This document shows, in pieces, positions 19,160 through 28,899 of a DNA stretch of 64,000 bases. The stretch comes from Fulvia fulva (taxonomy: Eukaryota > Ascomycota > Dothideomycetes > Mycosphaerellales > Mycosphaerellaceae), in the NCBI RefSeq assembly GCF_020509005.1, contig NC_063019.1:1-64000 (forward strand), written 5' to 3'. The notes beneath the pieces were generated by a model that was given only the letters and a program-made list of their open reading frames with translations, was not told the DNA's origin and searched no databases. Position numbers and translations under genes: made by a program. Within the stretch, counting starts at the first letter, position 1, and each line of letters begins with the position of its first letter.

Positions 19160-22100
19160 ATGGCCACTACCGAGACGCCGGTGACTACCGGTGCCCTACC
19201 TCAGGGTACCGTGGTTCTGAAGAGCCATGACCAATGGGACAAGTTTGACCGTCAGCTAGAGCTCTACGCAGAGTCTTTGAATGTCTGGAAGTATGTGGAT
19301 CCTCACCAACTGAGTAACGAGCCAACAGAGCCTACTCACTTGACGTTTGAGGAAATCCAACAAGCGTACACGGCAGGAGACGCTACGTCAAGAGATCTCA
19401 TCAAGCTACGACAAACAGACGCAGACCGAAGGCAACGGATGTACGACATCTTTGCTGCTGCGCGATCAAAGCTCATTACCTACCTCATCCGTACGACGAC
19501 AGAGCTAGGGCAAGAGCTAATGCACGGCCAGAACACCCTCAGAGCGAAATACCAGGCTCTCAAGGATCAGTATGGTCCAGACGATATGCTGCGTAAGCGG
19601 CAGCTCACGCTTGAGCTGTCTAGGCTTCAGAAGGCTAGCGCACGCAGAATCGATGACTGGTGCTCAGACTGGTTAGTTTTGCAGACCAAGATGCTTAAGT
19701 GCAACCACGCCGAGTACGACGACCTTAGTAGACACTTCCTACTTGCTATTCAGCAGAAGCAGGCTCCAGCCTACGGTGCTTCTCTATACAACGAGTGGAA
19801 GCGTGACAAAATGTCACTACAAAAGCTTACTGAGCGTTACCTCGAATGGATACGCGACACCGCACCAGCAACAACCAACGGTCGATCAGTCTTCGCAACC
19901 TTCTCCGGAGAAACCTCAGCAGAAGCAGAGGATGAAACAGCACCCACAGGTGCTGGTCAAAAGGAGGGTGACCGTGGCAGCAGCCGTGGTGACAACCGTG
20001 GCAACAGCCGCGGTGACAAGGGTCGTGGCAGCAGCCGCGGCGACAAGAACAAAGACAAGGACAACAACAGGCCAAGCGGCTGCTGGAACATCACCGGCGA
20101 GCCCAAGGACACCTGTCACAAGGGCCTGTTCTCATGCGATGTGATCAACCCCGACAAGCGCCCAGCAAAGGATCAGCGCTCAGAGCAGTGGAAGAAGTAC
20201 TGGAAAAACTTCATCAACTACTGCTTGAGCGACGACGGCGAGCGTCTGCTTGGCGTGTTGAATCGCAACAATCGCAAGGACCAGGAACGTGACAAGGCTA
20301 TTGCTGATGCGAAGAAGGCATCACCAAGCGATAAGGGCTTTGTTGGCCTTACTGTTCTTTCTAGCTCAATTAGCAAGTTGAGCGTCAACTTCAGGGATTG
20401 CTGGGTGTATGATAACTGTTCAGACACTCATGTGATCAATCATCATGACCAGGAGGGTGTAGAGTTCATTGCAGAGCGCCTCACCACCTCAGAAATCCAG
20501 GCTGGAACAACCACCTTTCCAATTGCAGCGTTAGGGCGCGTTCATATGTCAATTGGGGGCCATTCATTCACCTTGCTGGATGTGGCTTACTGCCCAGGCT
20601 TTCATGTGAACGTCATCTCTCACACACGCATGGAAAGAGCCGGACTCTGGTGGCACGGACGCAGCAATTCAATGTGGCACAACGACACTAAATTGATGGA
20701 CCTACACCGCCCTACTGGTACAATCCCTTTCTTCAAGGTGGTCACACCACCTAAGTCACCCATCATTTACCAATGGCCTACAAAAGAGGGCCTAGTACTG
20801 CCGAAGGTCACTGAAAAGATGCGCAACGCGCACTTCATCAGCACTATTGGCAGGGGTGCAAACATCGGCGATGAACCTGCCAACAGCGCAGCATCTCCAA
20901 CTGCTCAAGAGGATGGTGATCGCACCGTTCTCGCAGTCATGAACAGCACTGGGGGCACTCAAGGTGCAGCTACGTCCAGCAGGACCCCCATCAAACACCG
21001 AAAGCTCTCTGGCCGCCAGTGGCATCAAATCTTTGGTCACATTGGCGCTGAACGCATCAAGCAGTTGCCGCTCAGAGTTGAGGGGGTGATCATTAACGAT
21101 GGTCCAAGCGCACCCCTCACTGCACATTGCAGAGCATGTGGGCTTAGCAAAGCTCACAAGGTGCACAATCGGTCTCAGCCCATCAGGGTGATGACCCCAT
21201 ACGGCCACATGGCCATGGACTTGGCAGAATTCACTGTCGCCTACAACGGTGACAGGTACCTCGTCCACTTCTACGATCTGGATACCCATGGACACTTCCA
21301 GTTCACCATCAAGAACAGGGATCAGCAATCGGTGTTGGCTTGCTTCAACAGCCTGCTGAGCTTCATCAACTTCATTGGTCGCAGGTTCGTATGCTTCTAC
21401 AGCGACAACGAGCCCGCCATTGGGAAGGTGTTTCGCTCAGTCATCAACAACAACAAGATTGAATGGCACGCAACCGCGGAATACGCGCCTGCGCAGGACC
21501 CAGCAGAAAGAGCTGGAGCTCTGATCATCACCATGAGCAGAACCATTCGCATCCACGCACGATTGCCGGAAAAGCTTTGGCCAGAATGCACTGCAGCAGC
21601 GGTGTACATCCTCTGGCGATCCCCTATCCAGTCAAAGGGCTGGAAGACCCCATTCGAATTGGCAACAGGACGAATTCCGAACGTGGGTCACATGGTGGTG
21701 TATGGCTCCCTTGCATACGTGTTCATCCATGGACCAGATCAGCCTGGCAAGAGCGAGAAACTCCAAGAGAGAGCGCTCATAGGCTACCTTGTGGGATACG
21801 ACTCCACTAACATCTACCGCGTATGGGACCCATCAAAAGATAGGGTTATGCGAGTCAAGGACGTCCTCTTCGATGAGACCACGTTCTATGACCCATCACG
21901 CCTGACAGCAGGGTACACGACCCCTGTCGAGAACATCGCAACAGCGGAACCGGCTGAAGAGCCTGAACAATACTACGACCTGTATGTCGCTCATCACGAG
22001 CAAGACACAGCACAGGCCGAGGGGGTGGAAGAACAGGCTCAGCAGCCGCACACCCAACAACCTCGAGACGCCCACCAAAAGCTCCTTGGGCAAGAACCAC

Positions 22101-24313
22101 ACTGGCCGCAACACCGCGAGTCAGCAACATATAACCAAAAAGACCGGCAAATCGAGCACGTAACAGATCACGTGACTCAAGACAACACACAGCAGTCAGC
22201 ACCCAACACCACTGACTACTACGATACCCTGCAGCAGCAGATAATGGATGCCCTCACCGCAGAAGACCGTGAGGAGATCATGGGCATCACGGACCCTGAT
22301 CGCGAGCCATATCCATTCACATTCACACCACCAGAAGACGCGTTAACACACAACGCGTCTAACACACCACTCTTCCCCCTAGAGCCAGAGCTCTACACAC
22401 CAGAGGAGTCCAACTATGCAGTCACAGAGAATGGAAAGCGCCTACGAACGGCCTACTTCCACCATGCACTGCACCAGATCATGGTCGCTAATGTAATCAT
22501 CGGCCAGATGTCCGGCATACGACCCAGAACACGCGCCTATCGCGACAAGAGCGATCGAAGCCCTACACGAAGAGGCAACAGCCCTCTAAGGCGTGTCAAC
22601 ACCACTACCTCCATGCACCGCGATGACCTTCCGCCCGAACCTTCTAACTACCGAGCCGCTATGAAACACCGCTTCTCCCAACAGTGGATCGAAGCTATGG
22701 CCAAGGAGTTTGCCAAAGCCCTGGCAACAGGCACATTCAGATGGGCAACAAAGGAAGAGAAGGATCAGGATGCTCAGCAAGAGGAGGGACTTCAGCCACT
22801 ACTGCCGCTCAAGTGGGTGTACAAATACAAACTGGACGAGCACGGCATGCTGAAGAGCTTCAAGGCTAGGCTATGCGCAAGAGGCGATTTGCAAGGAACA
22901 CACTTAGACACATACGCCGCCACACTGCCAGCAAGCATGTTCCGCCTCTGCTGTGCTATGGCCGCGAGCTTCGACCTAGAAGCCGAACAATTCGATGTTG
23001 TCAACGCCTTCCTGAACTCGGACCTGCCATACACCATGTATCTGCAACCACCTCCTGGAATCGACAGGCCATCCCATGGACACGCCCTCAAGCTGGTCAA
23101 GGCCCTCTACGGTCTGAAGGAGTCCCCTTTATTGTGGTACAACTCCCTAACCGAGACGCTGGCCTCCCTTGGACTAGTACCCCTGTCGGACTCCGAATGC
23201 ATCTACCATGACAACAAGGTTATGTTCTTCTTTTACGTTGACGACCTGGTTATGCTCTACCACCGCAAGCACAAGGCCCATGCTGCCAACATCAAGCAGC
23301 GGCTGCTTGCCAAGTACGAGATGCACGAGCTCGGTGATCTCTCCTGGTTCCTAGGAATCAAGGTTACGCGCGACAGAAACAAGCGCTTGCTGTGGCTCTC
23401 TCAAGAAGACTACATTGAGAAGCTAGCCGCCAAATTCAGCATATCCACGAATGCACGCAAAACGACAGTGCCAGTAGATCAACACCTTGATTGGACCGTT
23501 CCAGAGGGTCATCAACCCACCTCTATCGCCATCCTTGCGTACCAACAACGTATAGGATCCCTCAACTTCGCCGCCACACACACGCGGCCTGACATCGCCT
23601 TTTCCTTGTCCATGCTATCGCAGTATCTGACCAAGCCAACTGAGACACACCTCAAGCTTGCAGATCAGTGCTTGCGCTATCTCCTGGAGACCAAGAACCT
23701 CTGCCTTGTATATGGCGCCAGCAAACACATCACTGGCCTTCACAGCCAACCAGAGCACCTCGGTAGCAACCACGAGTTCTTTGGAGCATCGGACGCGTCC
23801 TACGGCATGAATAATGACAGGACCAGCTCAAATGGCTGGGTCTTCATGCTGTTCGGTGGACCAGTGGATTATAAGGCATCTAAACAAATCACTGTCACCA
23901 AGTCCTCAACAGAGGCTGAGCTACTCGGGCTTTCGCAAGCCGCCTCAGAGCTCATACAGTGGGAACGAGTCTTCGCTGAGATACACCTTCAGTTCAATCA
24001 GCGCACCCACTTGTACTGCGACAACACGCAGACCATCCGCCTTGTCAACCAACAAGGGCAAAAGCTTGACACGAAGCTACGCCACGTTGACATCCACCAC
24101 CACTGGCTCCGACAGCGAGACCAGCGCGGAGACATTGAGATCAAGTATCTCAGCACCAACGACATGCCTGCAGACGGGCTGACCAAGCTGCTTCCACCAC
24201 AGAAGCACAAGCACTTCGTCAAGCTGCTCAATATGGCTGAGGAAGGCGTAGACCCACGCACCTCAGTGCCCTCTGCAGCCGCATCAGGAGGTAACGGGCC
24301 AACAGACGCCTGA
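19160..24313 (+). CDS. Copia-1 Gag-Pol polyprotein
   Basis: A single uninterrupted frame of 1717 residues from ATG 19160 (MATTETPVTTG); the frame is open further upstream but without ATG. Gag resembles UBN2-type proteins but has no CCHC knuckle; instead an RGD/RGS-rich basic repeat lies near 275-310. Protease is weak: WVYDNCSDTHV (about 415) lacks the D[ST]G triad. Then a GAG-pre-integrase zinc region (HIGAERI...CRACG), integrase with MDLAEF, SDNEPAI and DPAERAG, RT with LKWVYKYKLDEHG and FYVDDLVML (about 1357), and RNase H with GASDASYGM and SSTEAELLG. No RIP stops. Confidence 0.93.
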   Translation: MATTETPVTTGALPQGTVVLKSHDQWDKFDRQLELYAESLNVWKYVDPHQLSNEPTEPTHLTFEEIQQAYTAGDATSRDLIKLRQTDADRRQRMYDIFAAARSKLITYLIRTTTELGQELMHGQNTLRAKYQALKDQYGPDDMLRKRQLTLELSRLQKASARRIDDWCSDWLVLQTKMLKCNHAEYDDLSRHFLLAIQQKQAPAYGASLYNEWKRDKMSLQKLTERYLEWIRDTAPATTNGRSVFATFSGETSAEAEDETAPTGAGQKEGDRGSSRGDNRGNSRGDKGRGSSRGDKNKDKDNNRPSGCWNITGEPKDTCHKGLFSCDVINPDKRPAKDQRSEQWKKYWKNFINYCLSDDGERLLGVLNRNNRKDQERDKAIADAKKASPSDKGFVGLTVLSSSISKLSVNFRDCWVYDNCSDTHVINHHDQEGVEFIAERLTTSEIQAGTTTFPIAALGRVHMSIGGHSFTLLDVAYCPGFHVNVISHTRMERAGLWWHGRSNSMWHNDTKLMDLHRPTGTIPFFKVVTPPKSPIIYQWPTKEGLVLPKVTEKMRNAHFISTIGRGANIGDEPANSAASPTAQEDGDRTVLAVMNSTGGTQGAATSSRTPIKHRKLSGRQWHQIFGHIGAERIKQLPLRVEGVIINDGPSAPLTAHCRACGLSKAHKVHNRSQPIRVMTPYGHMAMDLAEFTVAYNGDRYLVHFYDLDTHGHFQFTIKNRDQQSVLACFNSLLSFINFIGRRFVCFYSDNEPAIGKVFRSVINNNKIEWHATAEYAPAQDPAERAGALIITMSRTIRIHARLPEKLWPECTAAAVYILWRSPIQSKGWKTPFELATGRIPNVGHMVVYGSLAYVFIHGPDQPGKSEKLQERALIGYLVGYDSTNIYRVWDPSKDRVMRVKDVLFDETTFYDPSRLTAGYTTPVENIATAEPAEEPEQYYDLYVAHHEQDTAQAEGVEEQAQQPHTQQPRDAHQKLLGQEPHWPQHRESATYNQKDRQIEHVTDHVTQDNTQQSAPNTTDYYDTLQQQIMDALTAEDREEIMGITDPDREPYPFTFTPPEDALTHNASNTPLFPLEPELYTPEESNYAVTENGKRLRTAYFHHALHQIMVANVIIGQMSGIRPRTRAYRDKSDRSPTRRGNSPLRRVNTTTSMHRDDLPPEPSNYRAAMKHRFSQQWIEAMAKEFAKALATGTFRWATKEEKDQDAQQEEGLQPLLPLKWVYKYKLDEHGMLKSFKARLCARGDLQGTHLDTYAATLPASMFRLCCAMAASFDLEAEQFDVVNAFLNSDLPYTMYLQPPPGIDRPSHGHALKLVKALYGLKESPLLWYNSLTETLASLGLVPLSDSECIYHDNKVMFFFYVDDLVMLYHRKHKAHAANIKQRLLAKYEMHELGDLSWFLGIKVTRDRNKRLLWLSQEDYIEKLAAKFSISTNARKTTVPVDQHLDWTVPEGHQPTSIAILAYQQRIGSLNFAATHTRPDIAFSLSMLSQYLTKPTETHLKLADQCLRYLLETKNLCLVYGASKHITGLHSQPEHLGSNHEFFGASDASYGMNNDRTSSNGWVFMLFGGPVDYKASKQITVTKSSTEAELLGLSQAASELIQWERVFAEIHLQFNQRTHLYCDNTQTIRLVNQQGQKLDTKLRHVDIHHHWLRQRDQRGDIEIKYLSTNDMPADGLTKLLPPQKHKHFVKLLNMAEEGVDPRTSVPSAAASGGNGPTDA

Positions 24314-25392
24314 GAAGCCCGTAGCAGCGGCCTCACCTCATCTCGAAACGAACACCGAACGGCTTCATCTTTACGGACACCTCTCTGGAAGCGCCAGCAG
24401 GCGCAAAACACGGCCACCAGCAGCCACCAATGCTGTAGACGACAACGAAGCCAGGGCAAAGCATCCACCATTCACCGGTGCGGCCCTGGCACCATCATCA
24501 ACAGGTGTTTCTCGGACTCCTATTGGCTAACAGCGCAAGGGCGAGAAACACCCCTGTCACCAGCAGCAGCGCACGCGCGCGACAAAAGCAGCGCGTCCAA
24601 TCAGAAAGCGAGAAACGCCTCCAACTTGCTGCTAGCAACAACACTACCACCTTGTCACCACATCATCCGCTGCTTTCGCACCTCACACATAGCACACACT
24701 TGCCCAAAACAAAAAGGTGTCACCACCCTGAGGTGATGACCTTTAAAAGTGCAGAAAGCAAGGCACCCCGAAGGTGCCTTTTCAACTTTCCGATACCGTT
24801 GCTCCGGTGTTACCCATTGGAGCCCCATTACACCTCACATGGTGCAAGCTCTGTCGTAGACAGCCCAGTGCATTGCGCCACTGACTAGTATCTCATACTC
24901 CCCAGGGGCAGAGCGAGCTCTCTCACCATTCGCCGGAGCGAAATAACTTGGCACAGAGCAATTATCGGACAATTCAATAAGTTGAGCGGACGACAATATA
25001 TGTTTAAGCATACGATAGGACTAAGGCTACCCCTGGATTGAACTCAGGACCTCTGATGTTTGCCGGTGGGTGAGATGATTGCACACTCAAGTGAAAGTCC
25101 GTGCAACGGGACCATCACCTGAGCCATCTCACCGGCAACAGTCACACATTCTATGCTTTATTATATAGGTAACAATGGCAGCAGTGAAAGTGAGGAATGA
25201 GGGAAGGGGTACAAAGCTCACCTCACTCACCTCACCTCACTTCACTTGAAACAGCTGACTTACCCTCACTGCAGCAGCAGCAACACCGAGGGCCTGACGT
25301 CACTGCCATAGATAGGGGGGGTAGTTATGACAGGGTGCACGCGATCACATGGGAATCAGCTCATTCACTCCAGCGCACGAGCTGAGGGGGTG
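24314..25392 (+). other. Copia-1 long structured 3' non-coding region
   Basis: 1079 bp between pol and the 3' LTR without a convincing gene. It holds inverted repeats: GGTGTTTCTCG with CGAGAAACACC around 24504-24555; an AAAGGT...ACCTTT hairpin at about 24715-24753; a compact AAGGCACC/GGTGCCTT hairpin followed by T4 (24760-24784); and a long hairpin at 25060-25138 overlapping tRNA-like promoter boxes. GAGGGGGTG just before 25393 is the likely polypurine tract. Confidence 0.6.
25026..25138 (-). ncRNA. tRNA-like segment with A and B boxes in Copia-1
   Basis: On the minus strand TGGCTCAGGTGATGG (25112-25126) fits a Pol III A box and GAGTTCAATCC (25035-25045) a B box about 65 bp downstream. The arms TTGCCGGT..GAGAT and ATCTCACCGGCAA (25060-25138) pair. 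No complete cloverleaf forms, so a tRNA-derived relic or SINE-like insert is likelier than a working tRNA. A duplicate lies 3300 bp downstream. Confidence 0.35.
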
Positions 25393-25599
25393 TGTCGCGA
25401 TCCGAGCGTGCACATGGGCAACATCCCATCATCAAAACTTGAGGCCACGTACGCTAAGAATCAGGTGACTGATTAGTCACCTGCAGCCTCTTCAAGAGCA
25501 ACACTTGTCCATTCTAGATAGACACATGCAATACACAACCTGCTTTTGAAACACCCTATATGAGCCCGTACAATAACTTCCCACACTTCTAACGTGATA
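25393..25599 (+). repeat. Copia-1 3' LTR (207 bp)
   Basis: Same 207 bp as 18790-18996. A third copy at 28693-28899 carries two CpA-to-TpA changes. Confidence 0.95.
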
Positions 25600-28292
25600 C
25601 GTAGTCCCTAGATATATAGGTCGATCGGCGGTATAGCGGTCTCGTACTTAAGCATCCTCGTTAGTATCGACTTATATACCCCGGTGACCTTCCTTAGGCA
25701 TTGGTTTTAGATCTTCGCTAGCGGCGCGACGAGTCCCTTCGATAGGTAGGCCCTCTCGCCTAAGGACTATACTTGGCTACTATAGGTAAGGACTGGCCGT
25801 ATAATAGCCGTATATAGAAGTCGTAACTGCCGGAAGTCCGCCCCCTATATAGACGTAGTCAGCCTCTGGTATAATGCTATATTCTGTTTAGCTTTCCGTA
25901 ACATTGCCTATACGTGCTTCCTCTACCGTAGCGCCGGGTCTACCTATAGTCCGAGGATCCTAAGCTGATTTGCCGGGTTAGTCGTGTACCCCTATATCTA
26001 GATAGAAGCTTATATATTATAGAGCCGTGGCCGGCGCGTAAAGTGTATTAGATTGTACTTTTCTAGGGCAAACCGAGCCCCGTGCCTCCTAGCCTAGTCC
26101 TCGTAGATCTTGTGCTTCTCTTCTAGTAGCCTATAGTTCTCCTTAGTCGAGGAAGACCACGCTAGGATGTCTATGTCGTCTATAAAGCCGCTCGTAGCGG
26201 TGTTCTAGGATTCTAGGGCTAGGAGTAGCGTCGCTATAAAGAAGAGGAACAGAATAGGTACTAGCGTTAAGCCTTACGGGATTCTAGTATAGACTACTTA
26301 AAATGGGCTTCTATACTAGCCGACTAGGATCGACGTACTACGGTTTTAGAGGTAGGACCGTACGAAGTTGACAAGCCGCTTAGGGAGTCCTTTCGACCTT
26401 AGGATATAGAGTAGCCGCGGGTATAACACGTAGTCGAAGGCTCCCGATATATCTAGGCTAAGTAAGGAAGCCACCTTGTCCCTATTCTTATACTAGATAG
26501 CCTTTACCTAAGAGGTGATAAGTTCTATCGCGGATAGCGTCGATCGCTATAGGCGCGTACCTATCTAGGTGTCCGGGAGTAGGGAGTGTTCCTCTACTAC
26601 CTCGGAGAGTCTCGTTATAACCAGCTTCTTAAGCGCCTTCCTAAGAGTATTAAGGAGCGCAATTAGGTAGTACGACTTCACCTACGTATAGTCTTCCTTC
26701 TACGGCTTACGTAGGACCACTATCGTCGATTATTTAAAAGCTATCGGGTGGTATCCGGTCTGTAGGCAGGCGTTAAAGATCGCTATAACTACTAGGGCTA
26801 GTTGATCTCTACACTTCTTTAGTAGCTCGTTTGGGATCGTATCCGGCCCCGGGGCTTTCTTCGCCGGTAACTTCCTTAGTATAGCGGCAACTTCTCCCTC
26901 GGACACCTCCTATTAGACCGCGATACTAGGGGCTAGGGGAGTAGAGCTATTTATGTCGCTTAGATCAGCCTCGACTAGGGGCGGGAAGAACTTGCTAGCC
27001 AGTAGACGCGCCTTAGCCTCGGGGTCGCTAACCGGGCCACTAGGCGATTGTAGCGCTAGGATAGAGAAGGAGGGGCCCTGTGTAGGGTCCTGTCGGGCCC
27101 ATTTCGCTAGCTTCCACATCCTCTCTAGCTTGCCGGCGATTTCTTCTACTGTGGCCCTCTAGCCGACTGCTTTCTCCCTCCGTATTATAGCTTTCTTCTG
27201 TTAGCATGCCTCCCTATATACGTTCTAGGCCTCCTCGCTATAGCTACTCGTCTACACCCGGCGGGCTCTCCTTGCTTCTCTTACTACCGTAGTACACTCC
27301 GGCGTCTAGTATAGTTTGGACTATGTCGTTAGTTAGGTAAGCGGAACGTGAAGTGAGGTCGCTTTTCTTATTTCGTCTATTAACCCCTAGACTACTTCGT
27401 CTATCTCCTCTTTACTATTGTATTACTACTACGCGATCTAGACTAGCCTCTTAGAGTTATCGAGGTACGCCTAGATATTAGCCTAGTAGGCCTTTCCCTA
27501 GTTTAGCTTAGGGGTTCTCGCTAGTATACGTTCTATCTATATCGTAATAGAGGTCCTAACTAGTAGATAGTCTAACGACGCCTCGAGTTTATGTTCGATC
27601 CTATAGTAGGTTACCGTGTAGTAGTAGCTATCTAAGATCTAGGAGAGGTCGATCGTGCCTTAGAGTCCCCCTCTCTTCTAGGTACCTAGGTCCTTCGGGG
27701 TATTAAGGGTAATTACGTTGCTCGCTATCAAGTCGAGTACTTCGTCGGCTATAGGGTACGGCTATATAAGGCTTTCCTAGGAAGGGTAGTATATATTGAA
27801 GTCTCCTACTACGATGTGGCACCCTTGTCTCTTAAGCGCACTATCTAGGTGTCTATAGACCCCTAGGTCGCGGCTAGACCTCGAGGCTAGCGGTTATATA
27901 TATAGGTTGTATATCTAGGTACTACCTACGTAGAGGGAGGTAATATCGCCCCCGCCTTCTTCGTCTACGTAGTATACTACCTCCTAGTCGGATTCTAGTA
28001 TGTCCTTACTAACATAGAAGTACGTACGGGGTCTACCGTCGCCTCGTAGGCATGTCGTATAGCCTAGTGACTTGTAGGTCGTTAGTCTCTTATAGTACGG
28101 GTTAATCTATATCTCCTAGATTATAAGGATATAGTAGACGCGCGGGTCCGCCTCGTATAGGAAATAGTTCTAGACTATATCCTTACTATAGTTAACGTTA
28201 TACTAGATGATGCTAAGCGTGTCGAGGCTAGTTATCGGCATCGATAATCATTTCCTCTATATCGTCCTATATCCTACTACCCTATACGTCCT
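25600..28292 (-). mobile_element. LINE B fragment: ORF2 RT/endonuclease to ORF1 end (unit 1)
   Basis: Collinear with LINE A 1351-4043. RT and endonuclease frames are broken by many TAG/TAA. Short residual open stretches near 26913-27162 are pieces of the old ORF2 and its antisense, not genes. Confidence 0.9.
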
Positions 28293-28899
28293 ACAATATA
28301 TGTTTAAGCATACGATAGGACTAAGGCTACCCCTGGATTGAACTCAGGACCTCTGATGTTTGCCGGTGGGTGAGATGATTGCACACTCAAGTGAAAGTCC
28401 GTGCAACGGGACCATCACCTGAGCCATCTCACCGGCAACAGTCACACATTCTATGCTTTATTATATAGGTAACAATGGCAGCAGTGAAAGTGAGGAATAA
28501 GGGAAGGGGTACAAAGCTCACCTCACTCACCTCACCTCACTTCACTTGAAACAGCTGACTTACCCTCACTGCAGCAGCAGCAACACCGAGGGCCTGACGT
28601 CACTGCCATAGATAGGGGGGGTAGTTATGACAGGGTGCACGCGATCACATGGGAATCAGCTCATTCACTCCAGCGCACGAGCTGAGGGGGTGTGTCGCGA
28701 TCCGAGCGTGCACATGGGCAACATCCTATCATCAAAACTTGAGGCCACGTACGCTAAGAATCAGGTGACTGATTAGTCACCTGCAGCCTCTTCAAGAGCA
28801 ACACTTGTCCATTCTAGATAGACACATGCAATATACAACCTGCTTTTGAAACACCCTATATGAGCCCGTACAATAACTTCCCACACTTCTAACGTGATA
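28293..28899 (+). mobile_element. Duplicated Copia-1 tail with LTR
   Basis: Copy of 24993-25599 including an LTR at 28693-28899 and the tRNA-like segment at 28326-28438. It is flanked by CGTAG on the right only, because it arose by duplication and not by insertion. Confidence 0.92.

Larger units (their letters stand above)
18790..25599 (+). mobile_element. Copia-1: intact Copia retrotransposon
   Basis: A 6810-bp element with 207-bp LTRs (TGTCGCGATCC...CGTGATA), identical by eye at the two ends and flanked by CGTAG (18785-18789, 25600-25604). It has a primer site resembling a tRNA anticodon arm, one long gag-pol frame, an unusually long 1.08-kb segment between the ORF and the 3' LTR, and a purine run just before that LTR. 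Order protease, integrase, RT, RNase H defines Copia. Its last 607 bp were copied by the 3300-bp tandem duplication. Confidence 0.95.
24993..28292. repeat. 3300-bp tandem duplication, unit 1
   Basis: Contains the Copia-1 3' tail and LTR (24993-25599) and LINE B from mid ORF2 to late ORF1 (25600-28292). The next 3300 bp repeat it without indels wherever I compared. The junction ...CGTCCT|ACAATATATG joins LINE B to Copia-1 internal sequence with at most 1-2 bp of homology. Confidence 0.93.
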
